64,000 nt of DNA from Staphylococcus simiae (GTDB taxonomy: Bacteria > Bacillota > Bacilli > Staphylococcales > Staphylococcaceae). The position numbers and the translations under genes were made by a program. Within the stretch, counting starts at the first letter, position 1; each line of letters opens with the position of its first letter. Positions 21,660 through 31,680 of this stretch are shown here, in pieces. The notes beneath the pieces are model-generated. The model was not told the origin of the DNA and made no database searches. It saw nothing but the letters and a program-made list of their open reading frames with translations. The stretch lies in contig NZ_CP071589.1 in assembly GCF_017357005.1 (NCBI RefSeq), forward strand, positions 1,674,001 to 1,738,000, read 5' to 3'.

Positions 21660-23420
21660 TTATACCATCTCCTTAATTTTTTTTACTACTTCTTGACCTT
21701 TTTCCACTATCTCATGTGGTAAGAATGGTGTCCCATCATATTTTGTATAATTTACTAATTTATCATGTATGTTGACATTCATTTTTAAAATACTGGCAAG
21801 TTGTCCTTGATAATTGTGTTCAGCTACAATAACTTTATCTGCCTGATTGACAGCTTGTTGAACGATTGACGTTGGGAATGGATGTAATTGTCTAATTTGC
21901 ATTGTATTTACTTTAATTCCTTCATTTTCAAGTCGTTCACTACCTTCAACAATCGCACCTTTAGTTGAAATAAAACCAATATATAATATGTCAGCATGCT
22001 CATGATTTATCTGTGCTTCAACAGGTTCATTAATTAATAGATGTTCTGTTTTGTGCATACGTTTATCCATTTGTTGTTGTCTATTTTCAGCAGCTTCGCT
22101 AGGTTTACCTTCTTCATTATGCTCAACGCCTGTAATATGATGAATACCACCTTTTACACCTGGAATTGGACGTGGTGAAACACCATTTGCAGTTAATGCA
22201 TAACGTTTAAAGTAACCTTTATCATCTTCATCACGTTCAATATCAGATTGTAATAATTCTCCACGTTTGATTTGAACACGATTAAAATCAAGATTATCAA
22301 CGGTTTGTTTACCTAACGATAATTGTAAATCACTTAATATAATTACAGGACATTGGTATTCTTCTGCTAAGTTAAAGGCTTCTACAGTTAAATAAAAGGC
22401 ATCCTCAGCATCTGTTGGTGCAACAACAATTTTAGGAATATCACCATGAGTACCATATATCATTTGCATTAAGTCAGATTGTTCTTGCTTAGTTGGCAAG
22501 CCTGTTGAAGGACCACCACGTTGTGTATTAATAATGACAAATGGTGTTTCAGTCATTCCAGATAAGCCAATAGATTCCATCATTAATGATAACCCTGGAC
22601 CAGCACTTGCAGTAAACGCTCTTACACCACCATAATTAGCTCCAATTGCCATTGTTGCTGCTGCTATCTCATCTTCTGTTTGAATAACAGTTCCACCTAC
22701 TTTTGGTAAGTTAGCAATCATATATTCCATAATTTCTGACGCGGGTGTAATGGGATAAGCAGCCATAAATTTAGATCCTGCAGATATTGCACCTAAACCT
22801 ATGGCATCATTACCAATCATATATAAATGAGGTTGTTCATTTGTATGTTCAAGTTCAAAATCACCAATTATTTCTGATAACTGTTGTTGCATTAATTGAT
22901 AGCCTTCATTTAATGCTTGAATATTAATATCAACAACTTTGTCCCCTTTTTTGCTAAACATATTTGAAACTAATGTTTCAAATGTTTGAGTGTCTAGATT
23001 CATTAAAGCAGCTGTGGCGCCGATAGCAACCATATTCTTCATTAATGCCGTACCAAGTTCTTTAGCTGTACTTGTAAATGGTAATTCAATAAGTTGAGCT
23101 TTACAATCTTCTGGTTTAGTTGGTTTAGCTTTGGCGTCAGCTAAAATAATACTATCTTCTCTCATTTCGTGATAATTCACTTCAATTGTTTCTTGATCGA
23201 ATGCAATTAAAATGTCTAAATCATCACTAATTGCATGTACTGGTTTTGTAGATACTCTAATTTTATTATTAGTATGTCCACCTTTAATACGACTTGAAAA
23301 ATGTCTATAGCCATATAAATAATAGCCTTTTCTATTCATAGCCGTAGCAAAAATTTCGCCAGTTGACTCTATACCTTCACCTTGTTGTCCGCCAACTTTC
23401 CACGATAATTGTGGTTTCAT
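21660..23420 (-). CDS. korA: 2-oxoacid:ferredoxin oxidoreductase, fused gamma-alpha subunit
   Basis: A 586-residue subunit with the gamma domain first (KVGGQQGEGIESTGEIFATA, residues about 8-190), then the alpha pyrimidine-binding domain (QTEDEIAAATMAIGANYGG, TSAGPGLSLMMESIGLSG). It partners KorB in an alternative, low-potential step near the TCA cycle. ATG at 23420 follows AGGAGG by 8 nt; a reading 45 nt longer has no support. The genome context korAB next to ymdB is the usual Firmicute order. Confidence 0.93.
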   Translation of the reverse strand: MKPQLSWKVGGQQGEGIESTGEIFATAMNRKGYYLYGYRHFSSRIKGGHTNNKIRVSTKPVHAISDDLDILIAFDQETIEVNYHEMREDSIILADAKAKPTKPEDCKAQLIELPFTSTAKELGTALMKNMVAIGATAALMNLDTQTFETLVSNMFSKKGDKVVDINIQALNEGYQLMQQQLSEIIGDFELEHTNEQPHLYMIGNDAIGLGAISAGSKFMAAYPITPASEIMEYMIANLPKVGGTVIQTEDEIAAATMAIGANYGGVRAFTASAGPGLSLMMESIGLSGMTETPFVIINTQRGGPSTGLPTKQEQSDLMQMIYGTHGDIPKIVVAPTDAEDAFYLTVEAFNLAEEYQCPVIILSDLQLSLGKQTVDNLDFNRVQIKRGELLQSDIERDEDDKGYFKRYALTANGVSPRPIPGVKGGIHHITGVEHNEEGKPSEAAENRQQQMDKRMHKTEHLLINEPVEAQINHEHADILYIGFISTKGAIVEGSERLENEGIKVNTMQIRQLHPFPTSIVQQAVNQADKVIVAEHNYQGQLASILKMNVNIHDKLVNYTKYDGTPFLPHEIVEKGQEVVKKIKEMV

Positions 23421-23470
23421 AGTTAATTGCCTCCTACGGATTGATTTCATATTAAATAATAACAAAAAGA

Positions 23471-23498
23471 ACCACCGATTTACTATGTAAACAGTGGT
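23471..23498 (-). terminator. Hairpin between ymdB and korA
   Basis: ACCAC / GTGGT with an inner TTTAC / GTAAA helix, followed on the minus strand by TTCTTTTTG. It lies about 175 nt after ymdB and 50 nt before korA, so it could end ymdB transcripts or attenuate korAB. Confidence 0.55.
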
Positions 23499-23674
23499 AC
23501 GATATTAAATTCATACTAATGGACGATAATATCATTTACGCTTCCATTCAACTTAACAGTTTAAATTCTACGTAGCTAATGAATAACTATTAATCTATCA
23601 AAAAGTTAAATGTTATCTATCTTTACAATTTTGATTGTTCAATTCATTATTAATAATTTAGCTTTTATATTAAT

Positions 23675-24466
23675 TTATACTAATTGATGATCTTCATTAA
23701 TCAATATACGTTCAATATACTTAGCAGTTCCTTCTTTATTTAAATCTATAATAACACCTGATAAAACACTTCTACCTTCATCTGGTACAACATGCCGTTG
23801 AGGTAAACTTGTAATAAATCTTTTAATAACTTCATCTTTATTTATACCTAGGATTCCATCATAATAACCTGTCATACCGACATCAGTTATATAAGCAGTA
23901 CCATTAGGTAAAATACGATCATCTGAAGTTTGAATATGCGTGTGTGTTCCAACAACTGCACTCACTCTGCCATCAAGGAACCAACCCATAGCATTTTTTT
24001 CAGATGTTGTCTCTGCATGAAAGTCCACAAAGATATAATCCGTTACTTTTCTAGCTTCTTCCACAAGCTCATTTGCTTTTTTAAAAGGATCATCTATATC
24101 TTGCATAAAAGCACGACCTTGTAAATTGATTACTGCCAATTTAATTTCATTAATCTGGATAAATCTCATACCTACTCCAGGTGCTTCTTCAGGAAAATTC
24201 GCTGGTCTAACTAAGCGTTTAGCAGAATCAATAAATTCATATATTTCACGTTGTCCATAGGTATGATTACCCATAGTCATAAAATCAACGCCATCTCTTA
24301 ACAATTGTTTATATATTTTTTCAGTTAAACCTTTACCATGTGCAGCATTTTCTGCATTCACTATGGTTACAGTAGGTTTATATTTTTGTTTTAATAGTGG
24401 AAGATATGTTTCTATAGCATTTCTGCCTATCTTTCCAACAATATCCCCAATAAACATTATTCGCAT
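23675..24466 (-). CDS. ymdB: Metallophosphoesterase YmdB (2',3'-cyclic nucleotide phosphodiesterase)
   Basis: A 263-residue calcineurin-like enzyme. Metal-ligand motifs are visible: MFIGDIVGKIGRN, VNAENAAHGKG, MGNHTYG, VDFHAETTSEKNA and GTHTHIQT. In B. subtilis YmdB hydrolyses 2',3'-cAMP and influences biofilm and late gene expression; the orthologue in staphylococci is assumed to share the activity. It is normally next to rny; here about 2.5 kb of STAR and IS DNA plus a plus-strand gene separate the two. Confidence 0.93.
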   Translation of the reverse strand: MRIMFIGDIVGKIGRNAIETYLPLLKQKYKPTVTIVNAENAAHGKGLTEKIYKQLLRDGVDFMTMGNHTYGQREIYEFIDSAKRLVRPANFPEEAPGVGMRFIQINEIKLAVINLQGRAFMQDIDDPFKKANELVEEARKVTDYIFVDFHAETTSEKNAMGWFLDGRVSAVVGTHTHIQTSDDRILPNGTAYITDVGMTGYYDGILGINKDEVIKRFITSLPQRHVVPDEGRSVLSGVIIDLNKEGTAKYIERILINEDHQLV

Positions 24467-24525
24467 GGTGTGTCATCCTCTCATATATATTAGTTTAATT
24501 GATATAGTTGAATATTTAAAGAAAA

Positions 24526-24566
24526 TAATCCCCTATTTATAGTTTTAAAATTGATAGTAGGGATTA
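24526..24566 (+). terminator. Terminator-like hairpin between ymdB and the small plus-strand gene
   Basis: TAATCCC pairs with GGGATTA (plus a few inner pairs) and is followed on the plus strand by CTTTTTTG. It lies upstream of the small gene at 24632, so it could be a leader attenuator there, or on the minus strand part of the ymdB leader. Confidence 0.45.
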
Positions 24567-24631
24567 CTTTTTTGAATAGTTTGTTTATGTTATCATTGAA
24601 CCATCAAAAAATAGGAGTTGTAAATAAATAC

Positions 24632-24847
24632 ATGTCTATTAATATTGATCCAGAAAAATTTGCAGAATTAGTTGTTAGTTCAAATCCTTCAAAATCAGAA
24701 GATGTTGAAGATATTGCAAAAGATAGTTTAAAACTATATATTAATGCTTATCGTTTAGCTGAAAGATATTCTACAATCGCAACAAATTGTTATGATACAG
24801 CTGAAGTGATTCAAGAATTGAAAAAAACTGATTTACAATTAAAATAA
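24632..24847 (+). CDS. Small conserved-looking protein of unknown function (71 aa)
   Basis: I do not recognise a named family. The 71-residue product begins MSINIDPEKFAELV, is acidic to neutral, has no membrane segment and is predicted helical in its second half (LKLYINAYRLAERY). ATG at 24632 has AGGAG 13 nt upstream, and a strong terminator lies 20 nt after the stop, so it looks like a complete monocistronic gene. It is divergent from ymdB, on the strand opposite to nearly everything else. Confidence 0.72.
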   Translation: MSINIDPEKFAELVVSSNPSKSEDVEDIAKDSLKLYINAYRLAERYSTIATNCYDTAEVIQELKKTDLQLK

Positions 24848-24866
24848 TACAAGTAAAAATTTATAC

Positions 24867-24907
24867 ACTGCTAATCAAGTTCACAACTTTTTTAGCAGTT
24901 TTTTTAT
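24867..24907 (+). terminator. Terminator of the 71-aa gene
   Basis: An 8-bp stem (ACTGCTAA / TTAGCAGT) with a U8 tract on the plus strand, 20 nt after the stop codon. Confidence 0.88.
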
Positions 24908-25017
24908 GCGCGAATTTAGTTTACATAATAATGTTATACTAAATTAAATTATTGTTTTCAATTCTATCTTTAAGAAGTTTGCATATTTAGAGCTAGTTAG
25001 ATTTACAATCTTTACTA

Positions 25018-25500
25018 GCTCTTGCCCAACCTTGCCCGTCTTGCACATTTAAAGCAACTTAGATTTTTAACCTTTAGTAGCTTTTATGCAGTTGCACTTA
25101 TAGTGCAACTGTAATCCTTTTAAAATTTTTCTATGATGGGTCCCTGCATTGTCCGTAGAATTTCTTGATGAAATTCTCTGTGTTGGGTCCCTTGCCCAGC
25201 TTGCACATTATTGTAAAAGTTCTGTTAACAGAACTTTTCTTTGTTGGGTCCCAATGCAATTGTTAGATTTTCTGCTATCTTGATAGCTAGAAAATCTTAT
25301 GCAGTTTATTATAAATTAATAAACTGTAAACCTTTTTCATAGCAACCAATTGTAATCCTTTATTTAGTTTTTTAACCTTTACTAGTTCGCCCAACCTACA
25401 CTGCTTGTTGAAACTGGCAACCAGTTTTTCTGTGTTGGTTCCCTTACCCCAACTTTCGTATTTATAAAAAATCCGAAAGTTATTTTTCTCTATCGGGGCT
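25018..25500. repeat. STAR-type repeat cluster B (largest)
   Basis: About 480 bp with at least four signatures (GATGGGTCCCTG, GTGTTGGGTCCCTTGCCC, TTTGTTGGGTCCCAATG, GTGTTGGTTCCC), each followed by a variable palindromic insert such as AAGTTCTGTTAACAGAACTT, and TTGCACATT linkers. It is adjacent to the IS30 element. No coding potential. Confidence 0.88.
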
Positions 25501-25640
25501 TTATCACATGAGTATTAATATCAATATTTTTGTATTTTAAATAATTTTTATTTAATTAATCATTCGTAAATTTCAAGTTTAAGTTAGCCACTTATATTTT
25601 TTAAGTAGTACTAACGTTTTAGGCTCTTTTCTGTTTTGTA

Positions 25641-25687
25641 AACCCAAGATGAGTGGTAGATATTTTATCTATGACTCATCTTGGGTT
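25641..25687 (-). terminator. Long hairpin inside the IS, after the transposase
   Basis: A 14-bp perfect stem (AACCCAAGATGAGT and its complement) with an inner TAGATA / TATCTA stem. It lies about 30 nt after the transposase stop. It probably blocks read-through to or from the IS; the U-tract is poor. Confidence 0.55.
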
Positions 25688-25719
25688 AGTAACAGCTAAA
25701 GTATTTAGCTGTTAAATAA

Positions 25720-26793
25720 CTATAATAGATTTAATACTTTTAATGCTTGAGCCATTCTATGATGAGCTGTGTCATAGCCTAGGATTTTTCTAGGATAATC
25801 ATTCATAAATTGTTGCACTTGTTTTAAGCGACATTGACTCACGGTTGATAGATCTGTTCCTTTAGGTATAAATCGACGTAACATTTTATGTTGATTTTCA
25901 CTGGTACCACGTTCAAATGATGAAAATGGATGTGCGAAATAAATATTGATGTCATGACCAAATTCTTCATATAATGATGCGAATTCTGAGCCATTATCTG
26001 CTGTGATTGATTTGAATATATGTGGTGTGAGCGACTTTAAATGCTTAAATATTGATGTTAATCCTTGTGAGACTGAATGAGCGCTTTTATCATTAATCAG
26101 CTTTAAGATTTCAAAACGTGTAGCACGTTCAACGAGTGTTAAGATGACAGGTTTAGATTTATCTTTGGTACCGATGACAGTATCGATTTCCCAATGTCCA
26201 AAGGTTTGACGAGATTGGACGTCCTGTGGACGCTGTTCAATACTTGGACCTAAAATACGACGATGTGTACGATGATAGGTTTGATTAGACATGCGTCGTT
26301 TTAACTTCTCTAAAAGATGGATATTTTTAGTCGCCATGATATTATCATTAATCCAAGCATATAAAGTTGTCACACATGGTATTAAATCTTTACGGAACAC
26401 ATTTTCACGATGAGCACATGCCACAACAGCTTCAGGTGACCAACGTTGTTGAATCATTAAGTCATCAGCCCAAGCTATAAAATGAGGATTTTTCCGCCAT
26501 AAAGATTGTGCGCCACAACGTTGTCGATTCTTGTAGTAATTTTGTTGTGCGAGTGATGGAATATATTGGAATTATTCATATTCATAAACTTTATCTTGAT
26601 ATTTTTGGCGTGAAATTTGACGTGTGGTACCACGTTCTATTTCATTATGGATTGTTTGAGGTGCACGTCCTAATTCACGTGCAATAGCACGATTAGAAAA
26701 GCCTAAATCTTTAAGAGTTTCGATACGAATGCGTTCTTCATAAGTTAGGTGTGTTCCTTTATGTTTTATCGTGTTACAATGATTTTGCGTCAT
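25720..26793 (-). pseudogene. IS30-family transposase with one in-frame stop
   Basis: Read from ATG 26793, the frame has the IS30 N-terminal helix-turn-helix (LTYEERIRIETLKDLGFSNR) and stops at TAA 26572-26574 after VYEYE. The same frame then continues without any shift (FQYIPSLAQQNYYKNRQRCG ...) through the DDE domain: Asp in GHWEIDTVIG, Asp in ITADNGSEFA, Glu in ERGTSENQH, ending at 25720. A single base change would restore 357 codons. Either the element is recently dead, or the stop is a base-call error. A restart at ATG 26457 would lack the DNA-binding part. Confidence 0.9.
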
Positions 26794-26951
26794 GTGAATT
26801 CATCCTTTATTGAAGAGTGTGAGAGCCTCAATAATAACATGAAATTCACGTGACGTTTTTTATTTATAGGTGGCTAAGTTGATTATAAAATCCACCTTTA
26901 TTAATCATTCTTAATAAAGAGTAAATTTTAATTATTACTATATAAAGAAAA

Positions 26952-26974
26952 CTCCCCCACACTTTGTGGGGGAG
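26952..26974 (-). terminator. rny terminator
   Basis: A very GC-rich 10-bp stem (CTCCCCCACA / TGTGGGGGAG) with a 3-nt loop, then TTTTCTTT on the minus strand, 8 nt after the rny stop. Confidence 0.93.
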
Positions 26975-26981
26975 ACAAAAA

Positions 26982-28541
26982 TTATTTTGCATATTCTACT
27001 GCTCTAGTCTCTCGAACAACTGTCACTTTGATATGACCAGGATATTGTAATTCTTCTTCAATCTGGTTTTTAATATCTCTTGCTAATCTATATGATTTTA
27101 AATCATCAATTTCTTCAGGAGAGACAATCACACGGATTTCTCTTCCTGCTTGTATTGCAAATGCCTTTTCAACACCGTCATAACTTTCTGATAACGTTTC
27201 CAATCGTTCTAATCGACGAATATAATTTTCCAGTGTTTCTTTTCTAGCGCCTGGTCGTGCAGCTGATAATGCATCAGCAGCAGCCACTAAAATAGAAATA
27301 ATTGACGTTGGTTCTACGTCTCCATGATGTGAATGAATCGCATTGATTACTGTTTCATTTTCACCATATTTTTTAGCTAATTCTACACCTATTTCAACAT
27401 GACTACCTTCTACTTCATGATCTATCGCTTTACCTACATCATGTAATAGCCCTGCACGTTTAGCTAAAGTTTCATCTTCACCTAATTCTGCAGCTAACAT
27501 ACTTGCTAGATGTGCTACTTCAATAGAATGTTTAAGAACATTTTGACCATAACTTGTACGATAATTTAAACGTCCTAATATTTTAACTAAATCTGGATGC
27601 ATATTATATGCATTAACTTCAAATGTCGCTTGTTCACCAGCTTCACGAATAATATCATCTACTTCTTTTCTTGCTTTTTCGACCATATCTTCAATTCTTC
27701 CTGGATGAATACGACCATCAGATACTAAGTTAACAAGTGCTGTTCTTGCAATTTCTCTTCTTATTGGATCAAAACCAGATAAAATTACAGCTTCTGGTGT
27801 ATCATCAATAATTAAATCAATTCCAGTTAAAGTTTCAAGTGTGCGAATATTTCGTCCTTCTCTACCAATAATACGACCTTTCATCTCATCATTTGGTAAA
27901 TTAACAACTGATACAGTAGATTCACTTGTATGATCTGCTGCTAATCTTTGCACTGTAGTAGCTAATAATTCTTTGGCTGTTTTATTAACTGTTTCTTTAG
28001 CTTCTTTTTCTTTTTCTTTAACAAGTATTGCAATATCTTGTGACAGTTCTTCTTCAACTCTTTGAAGTTGTTCATTAACAGCTTCTTCTTGAGTGAGACC
28101 GGAGATGCGTTCTAATTCTTGTTCATGCTTCATTATTAACGTTTGAACACTACTCTCTTTTGCATCTACTTGTTGTTGTTTTTCTTCAATTTTTGATTCT
28201 TTTTGCTCTAAAATCTCATCCTTTTTATCAAGTAAATCAGATTTTCGCTCTAAGTTCTCTTCTTTTTGAAGAAGGCGGGATTCTTGTCGTTGAAGTTCAC
28301 CACGTCTTTCACGTAGTTCCGCTTCAGCTTGTTCTCTTAAAATTTGATTCTCTTCTTTTGCCTCAAGTAATTTTTCTTTCTTGATATTGTCAGCCTCTTT
28401 ATTGGCTTGATTTACAATATCTTCGGCAGTCTGTCTTGCATGTAATTGCTTTTGATGCAATATATTTCGGGCTACAACATACCCTACAACAACGCCTAGA
28501 ATAATCCCCAGCAAAATGAGTAGGAGGCTTAATAAATTCAC
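26982..28541 (-). CDS. rny: Ribonuclease Y
   Basis: A membrane-anchored endoribonuclease that starts decay and processing of many mRNAs. The 519-residue product has an N-terminal transmembrane helix (residues about 3-24), a long Glu/Lys/Gln coiled coil (about 30-200), a KH domain ([15 protein letters not shown]) and an HD domain with [10 protein letters not shown]. The start is GTG with AGGAGG 7 nt upstream; an out-of-frame ATG overlaps it. YmcA, YmdB, RNase J2 and PNPase, its functional partners, are all in this window. Confidence 0.97.
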   Translation of the reverse strand: MNLLSLLLILLGIILGVVVGYVVARNILHQKQLHARQTAEDIVNQANKEADNIKKEKLLEAKEENQILREQAEAELRERRGELQRQESRLLQKEENLERKSDLLDKKDEILEQKESKIEEKQQQVDAKESSVQTLIMKHEQELERISGLTQEEAVNEQLQRVEEELSQDIAILVKEKEKEAKETVNKTAKELLATTVQRLAADHTSESTVSVVNLPNDEMKGRIIGREGRNIRTLETLTGIDLIIDDTPEAVILSGFDPIRREIARTALVNLVSDGRIHPGRIEDMVEKARKEVDDIIREAGEQATFEVNAYNMHPDLVKILGRLNYRTSYGQNVLKHSIEVAHLASMLAAELGEDETLAKRAGLLHDVGKAIDHEVEGSHVEIGVELAKKYGENETVINAIHSHHGDVEPTSIISILVAAADALSAARPGARKETLENYIRRLERLETLSESYDGVEKAFAIQAGREIRVIVSPEEIDDLKSYRLARDIKNQIEEELQYPGHIKVTVVRETRAVEYAK

Positions 28542-28907
28542 ATAAACACCTCCTTTTTCTAGGGTTTCGTCTGTATATGAAATTCAATATGACTTTATGA
28601 AATTATATATAAATCATACATATTAATTGTACGGTTTTAAGCGGATAAGTGTCAAGTTATCTATTTGCACTTTTAGAAGATATTACAACTATTGACTGTT
28701 GAAAATTATAATTATTATACTATTAAAAATATAATTTTATCATCAATAAATTCACCATTAAATCTATGATCTTAATTATCAAATTGAATGTAGAAATCTC
28801 CATAAAAATATATAGCAATTAGTTTTATTAACATATAATAGCTAAGGTACAAGACTATCAAAAATACCAGTCAACAACTATATTAAGAGTCTATAAGCAT
28901 TTTTATT

Positions 28908-28991
28908 GGGTTTTCTCCCAACTTGGACTGGTACATAATTAATTTTTAAATTATTCATTTTTTATTTATCAGTCCTAAAACTAGAGAACTC
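28908..28991. repeat. Compact inverted-arm repeat without STAR units
   Basis: The left arm (TTTTCTCCCAACTTGGACTG then GTACATAATTA) faces the right arm (TTATTTATCAGTCC then AAAACTAGAGAAC) across a short AT spacer, giving an imperfect hairpin. The same two arms flank STAR cluster D. In the 554-bp rny-recA gap (28542-29095) this and the recA terminator are the only structures I see. Confidence 0.7.
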
Positions 28992-29040
28992 TTTATTGTA
29001 GTTATAAACGCTAACACATTTAAAATTTTCCATAAAAAAA

Positions 29041-29071
29041 CTTCAAAGTACAACATCGTTATACTTTGAAG
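29041..29071 (-). terminator. recA terminator
   Basis: A 10-bp perfect stem (CTTCAAAGTA / TACTTTGAAG) with U7 on the minus strand, 25 nt after the recA stop. Confidence 0.93.
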
Positions 29072-29095
29072 CTATAAATGTTTGAAGATTTACCC

Positions 29096-30145
29096 TTATT
29101 CTTCCTCTTCAAAAAGTGACTTAGGCGCTTCTTCTTCAGAACCTTCAACATCACCATCAAAAATTCCAAGCTTTTCACGTAATTTACGATCAATTTCTTC
29201 TTTAATTTGAGGATTCTCTTTTAAGTACATTTTAACGTTTTCTTTACCTTGGCCCATTCTTTCACCATTATATGAATACCAAGCACCGGATTTATCAACA
29301 ATTTCATTTTCAACACCTAAATCAATAAGTTCGCCTTCTTTAGAGATGCCTTGTCCATACATAATATCCACTTCTGCAACTCTAAATGGTGGTGCAACTT
29401 TATTTTTAACAACCTTAATTTTAGTTCTATTACCAACAATTTCTTGTCCTTGTTTCAATTGTTCAGCACGACGTACTTCTAGTCTAACAGAGCTATAGAA
29501 TTTTAATGCTCTACCACCCGGTGTTGTCTCAGGGTTACCGAACATGACACCAACTTTTTCACGAATTTGGTTAATGAAAATAGCTGTTGTATTTGATTTA
29601 GAAATAGCACCAGATAACTTACGTAAGGCTTGTGACATCAAACGTGCTTGTAGTCCAACATGAGTATCTCCCATTTCACCTTCAATTTCAGCTTTAGGCG
29701 TTAGAGCTGCAACTGAGTCAACTACTACAACATCGACAGCGCCACTTCGTACAAATGCTTCTGCAATTTCTAAACCTTGTTCGCCATGGTCAGGTTGTGA
29801 CAAATATAAATTATCAATATCCACGCCTAGCGCTTGAGCGTACACTGGATCTAACGCATGTTCAGCATCTATAAATGCTGCTACACCACCATTACTTTGT
29901 ACTTCGGCAATAGCATGAAGTGCTACAGTAGTTTTACCAGAACTTTCAGGACCATATATTTCAATAATACGTCCTTTAGGGTAACCACCGACACCTAATG
30001 CATTATCCAATGTCACTGAACCACTTGATGTACTTGAAACACGACGAGCTTTATTGTCCCCAAGTTTCATTACTGCACCTTTACCAAAAGACTTTTCCAT
30101 ATTTTTTATTACTGTATCTAGAGCTTTTTGACGATCATTATCCAA
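29096..30145 (-). CDS. recA: Recombinase RecA
   Basis: A strand-exchange recombinase and LexA co-protease. The 349-residue product has Walker A GPESSGKT (65-72), Walker [10 protein letters not shown], the L1/L2 DNA loops ([22 protein letters not shown] as the L2 region) and an acidic C-terminal tail ending SLFEEEE. The start is TTG with AGGAGG 7 nt upstream (MDNDRQKAL). It has its own LexA-controlled promoter. Confidence 0.98.
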   Translation of the reverse strand: MDNDRQKALDTVIKNMEKSFGKGAVMKLGDNKARRVSSTSSGSVTLDNALGVGGYPKGRIIEIYGPESSGKTTVALHAIAEVQSNGGVAAFIDAEHALDPVYAQALGVDIDNLYLSQPDHGEQGLEIAEAFVRSGAVDVVVVDSVAALTPKAEIEGEMGDTHVGLQARLMSQALRKLSGAISKSNTTAIFINQIREKVGVMFGNPETTPGGRALKFYSSVRLEVRRAEQLKQGQEIVGNRTKIKVVKNKVAPPFRVAEVDIMYGQGISKEGELIDLGVENEIVDKSGAWYSYNGERMGQGKENVKMYLKENPQIKEEIDRKLREKLGIFDGDVEGSEEEAPKSLFEEEE

Positions 30146-30192
30146 AGCGAGACCTCCTAAGTGAGCTTGTTTCTTTTTATTATCTTACCAAT

Positions 30193-30221
30193 ACTATACA
30201 AGGATTTTAATTGAATTACAA
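30193..30221 (-). promoter_or_regulatory. recA promoter
   Basis: The minus-strand TTGTAA (30216-30221) and TATAGT (30193-30198) are separated by 17 bp and lie 48 nt upstream of the start codon. Confidence 0.72.
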
Positions 30222-30229
30222 GTGTTTTG

Positions 30230-30243
30230 CGAATATTTGTTCG
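30230..30243. promoter_or_regulatory. LexA (SOS) box of recA
   Basis: The minus-strand CGAACAAATATTCG differs from the Gram-positive SOS box CGAACNNNNGTTCG at one base and lies 8 bp upstream of the -35. A much weaker second candidate (CGAACAAACGTACT, two mismatches) is at 30273-30286. Confidence 0.85.
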
Positions 30244-30318
30244 TATTTTTTGGCTATTTTTTACAACAAAATCGAACAAACGTACTTATCAATTTAACAA
30301 TTATTAAAAATTAAATCC

Positions 30319-31461
30319 TCATTTAAATGAATTTAATAATCTTATTAATGCATAATTTTGACTTCTGCTATGCATTAAATTTCTTGATTGTGCCATTTTA
30401 AATGACTCAATAGTTAACTTGTCATTTTCCAATAATGCCAAATAAATAGTGTTATCTTGATTTAGAATAGAAATTGCCAAAGGAACTTGATATAAAGAAG
30501 CTGTATAATTAGTTGATTCTAGTAATTGTTCCTCGATACTGTTGTTTTTATTAATGATGTATTCTGAATCAATGATAGATCCTTTAGCCATTTCATGTTC
30601 ATCTACATTTTTTAATCTATTGAATAATGCTCCATTTGTTACACCATCATATATTGCAAACGGGGTGTTAATACGTTGTATAACTGCTTGCTCTAATAAT
30701 ATATCATCTGATCCATAATAGAACTCACCAATTCTCTCCAAGATTTCTTTTTTAATTGGGGTTATTATATTTTCAGCCTCAGTCTTAGATTCTGCACTTG
30801 CAGTTAATCTAATATAAACTTCATGACTACCAGCTAATGGTGCGATTGTTGGATTTGTTTGGTGATCTATCATATCCATAAGTACCGTTTCGACTTTGGA
30901 CTCTCCTATTCCGGCAAATCTAAGTAATTCTGAGTGTATGATTCTTTTATTATCCATAAAATAAGGCAATAACTCATGTTTAGCCATAGGTTGCATTTCT
31001 TTAGGCGGTCCTGGTAACATGACAATTTTTTTATTACCAGTTTCAATTAACATGCCTGGTGCCATACCATGATGATTAGGTAATACTATTGAATCTTTTA
31101 TAACTAAAGCTTGTTGTTTATTATTTGGTGTCATTTCTTGGCCTTGTTCTCGAAAATAACTTTCAATATAGTCAAGAGAAGGTTCATCGGTTATCAACTC
31201 TTTATTAAGCACTTTGGCAACTGTATGTTTAGTTAAATCATCTTTTGTAGGTCCCAAACCTCCTGTTAAAATCAACGTATCAAATCGTTCTAAACCGCTT
31301 CGAATCACATGTTCTAAGCGATGTGGATTATCACCAATAACTGTATGTTCAACAACATCTTTACCAATTTCATTAAATAACTTGGATAAAAATTGTCCAT
31401 TAGTATTGGCTATTTGACCTAGTAATAATTCTGAGCCGACTGCTATTATTGAGATTTTCAT
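30319..31461 (-). CDS. cinA: CinA-family protein with divergent C-terminal domain
   Basis: A 380-residue protein. The first ~170 residues are the MoCF-like/COG1058 domain (IIAVGSELLLGQIANTNG, LTGGLGPTKDD), which in relatives is an ADP-ribose or NAD-derived pyrophosphatase. The C-terminal part lies where the PncC-type nicotinamide-nucleotide deamidase normally is, but I cannot find its ES(C/L)TGG-type motif. ATG at 31461 has GGGGGAG upstream. It lies between pgsA and recA as in Bacillus, where cinA-recA are co-expressed in competence. Confidence 0.9.
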   Translation of the reverse strand: MKISIIAVGSELLLGQIANTNGQFLSKLFNEIGKDVVEHTVIGDNPHRLEHVIRSGLERFDTLILTGGLGPTKDDLTKHTVAKVLNKELITDEPSLDYIESYFREQGQEMTPNNKQQALVIKDSIVLPNHHGMAPGMLIETGNKKIVMLPGPPKEMQPMAKHELLPYFMDNKRIIHSELLRFAGIGESKVETVLMDMIDHQTNPTIAPLAGSHEVYIRLTASAESKTEAENIITPIKKEILERIGEFYYGSDDILLEQAVIQRINTPFAIYDGVTNGALFNRLKNVDEHEMAKGSIIDSEYIINKNNSIEEQLLESTNYTASLYQVPLAISILNQDNTIYLALLENDKLTIESFKMAQSRNLMHSRSQNYALIRLLNSFK

Positions 31462-31680
31462 TTGTCTCCCCCTTTTGCATAACACATCTATTATAAACAA
31501 ATCTCCTTAAAATTTCTAAAAATGAGTTTCAAAATGACTGTAATTTTAATTGTATAATCAATTACTAACTGACGACTTGTCATAGAAACTGAAATTAAAA
31601 TGCATTCTATAGTTATTATTGTAGGATTTACAGTAATAATCTGAATTACAATGCCTTGATTTATTACTCTTTTATCATCT

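Larger units (their letters stand above)
25578..26884 (-). mobile_element. IS30-family insertion sequence
   Basis: About 1.3 kb bounded by imperfect inverted repeats: left TTTAAGTTAGCCACTTATA, right (reverse complement) ATCAACTTAGCCACCTATA, matching at about 14 of 19 positions. It encodes an IS30-type DDE transposase that is interrupted by one stop. Exact ends and the short (2-3 bp) target duplication cannot be fixed by eye. It lies between STAR cluster B and rny. Confidence 0.85.

Noticed and set aside
25018..25500. CRISPR-like pattern of repeats and variable inserts
   Set aside because: The inserts are short palindromes, repeat units vary in length and sequence, and no cas genes are nearby. 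It fits STAR elements.
25555..26910. 11-bp direct repeat ATTAATCATTC flanking the IS30 element
   Set aside because: It lies about 13-16 bp outside the inverted repeats and IS30 elements make only 2-3 bp duplications; in AT-rich DNA a chance match is likely.
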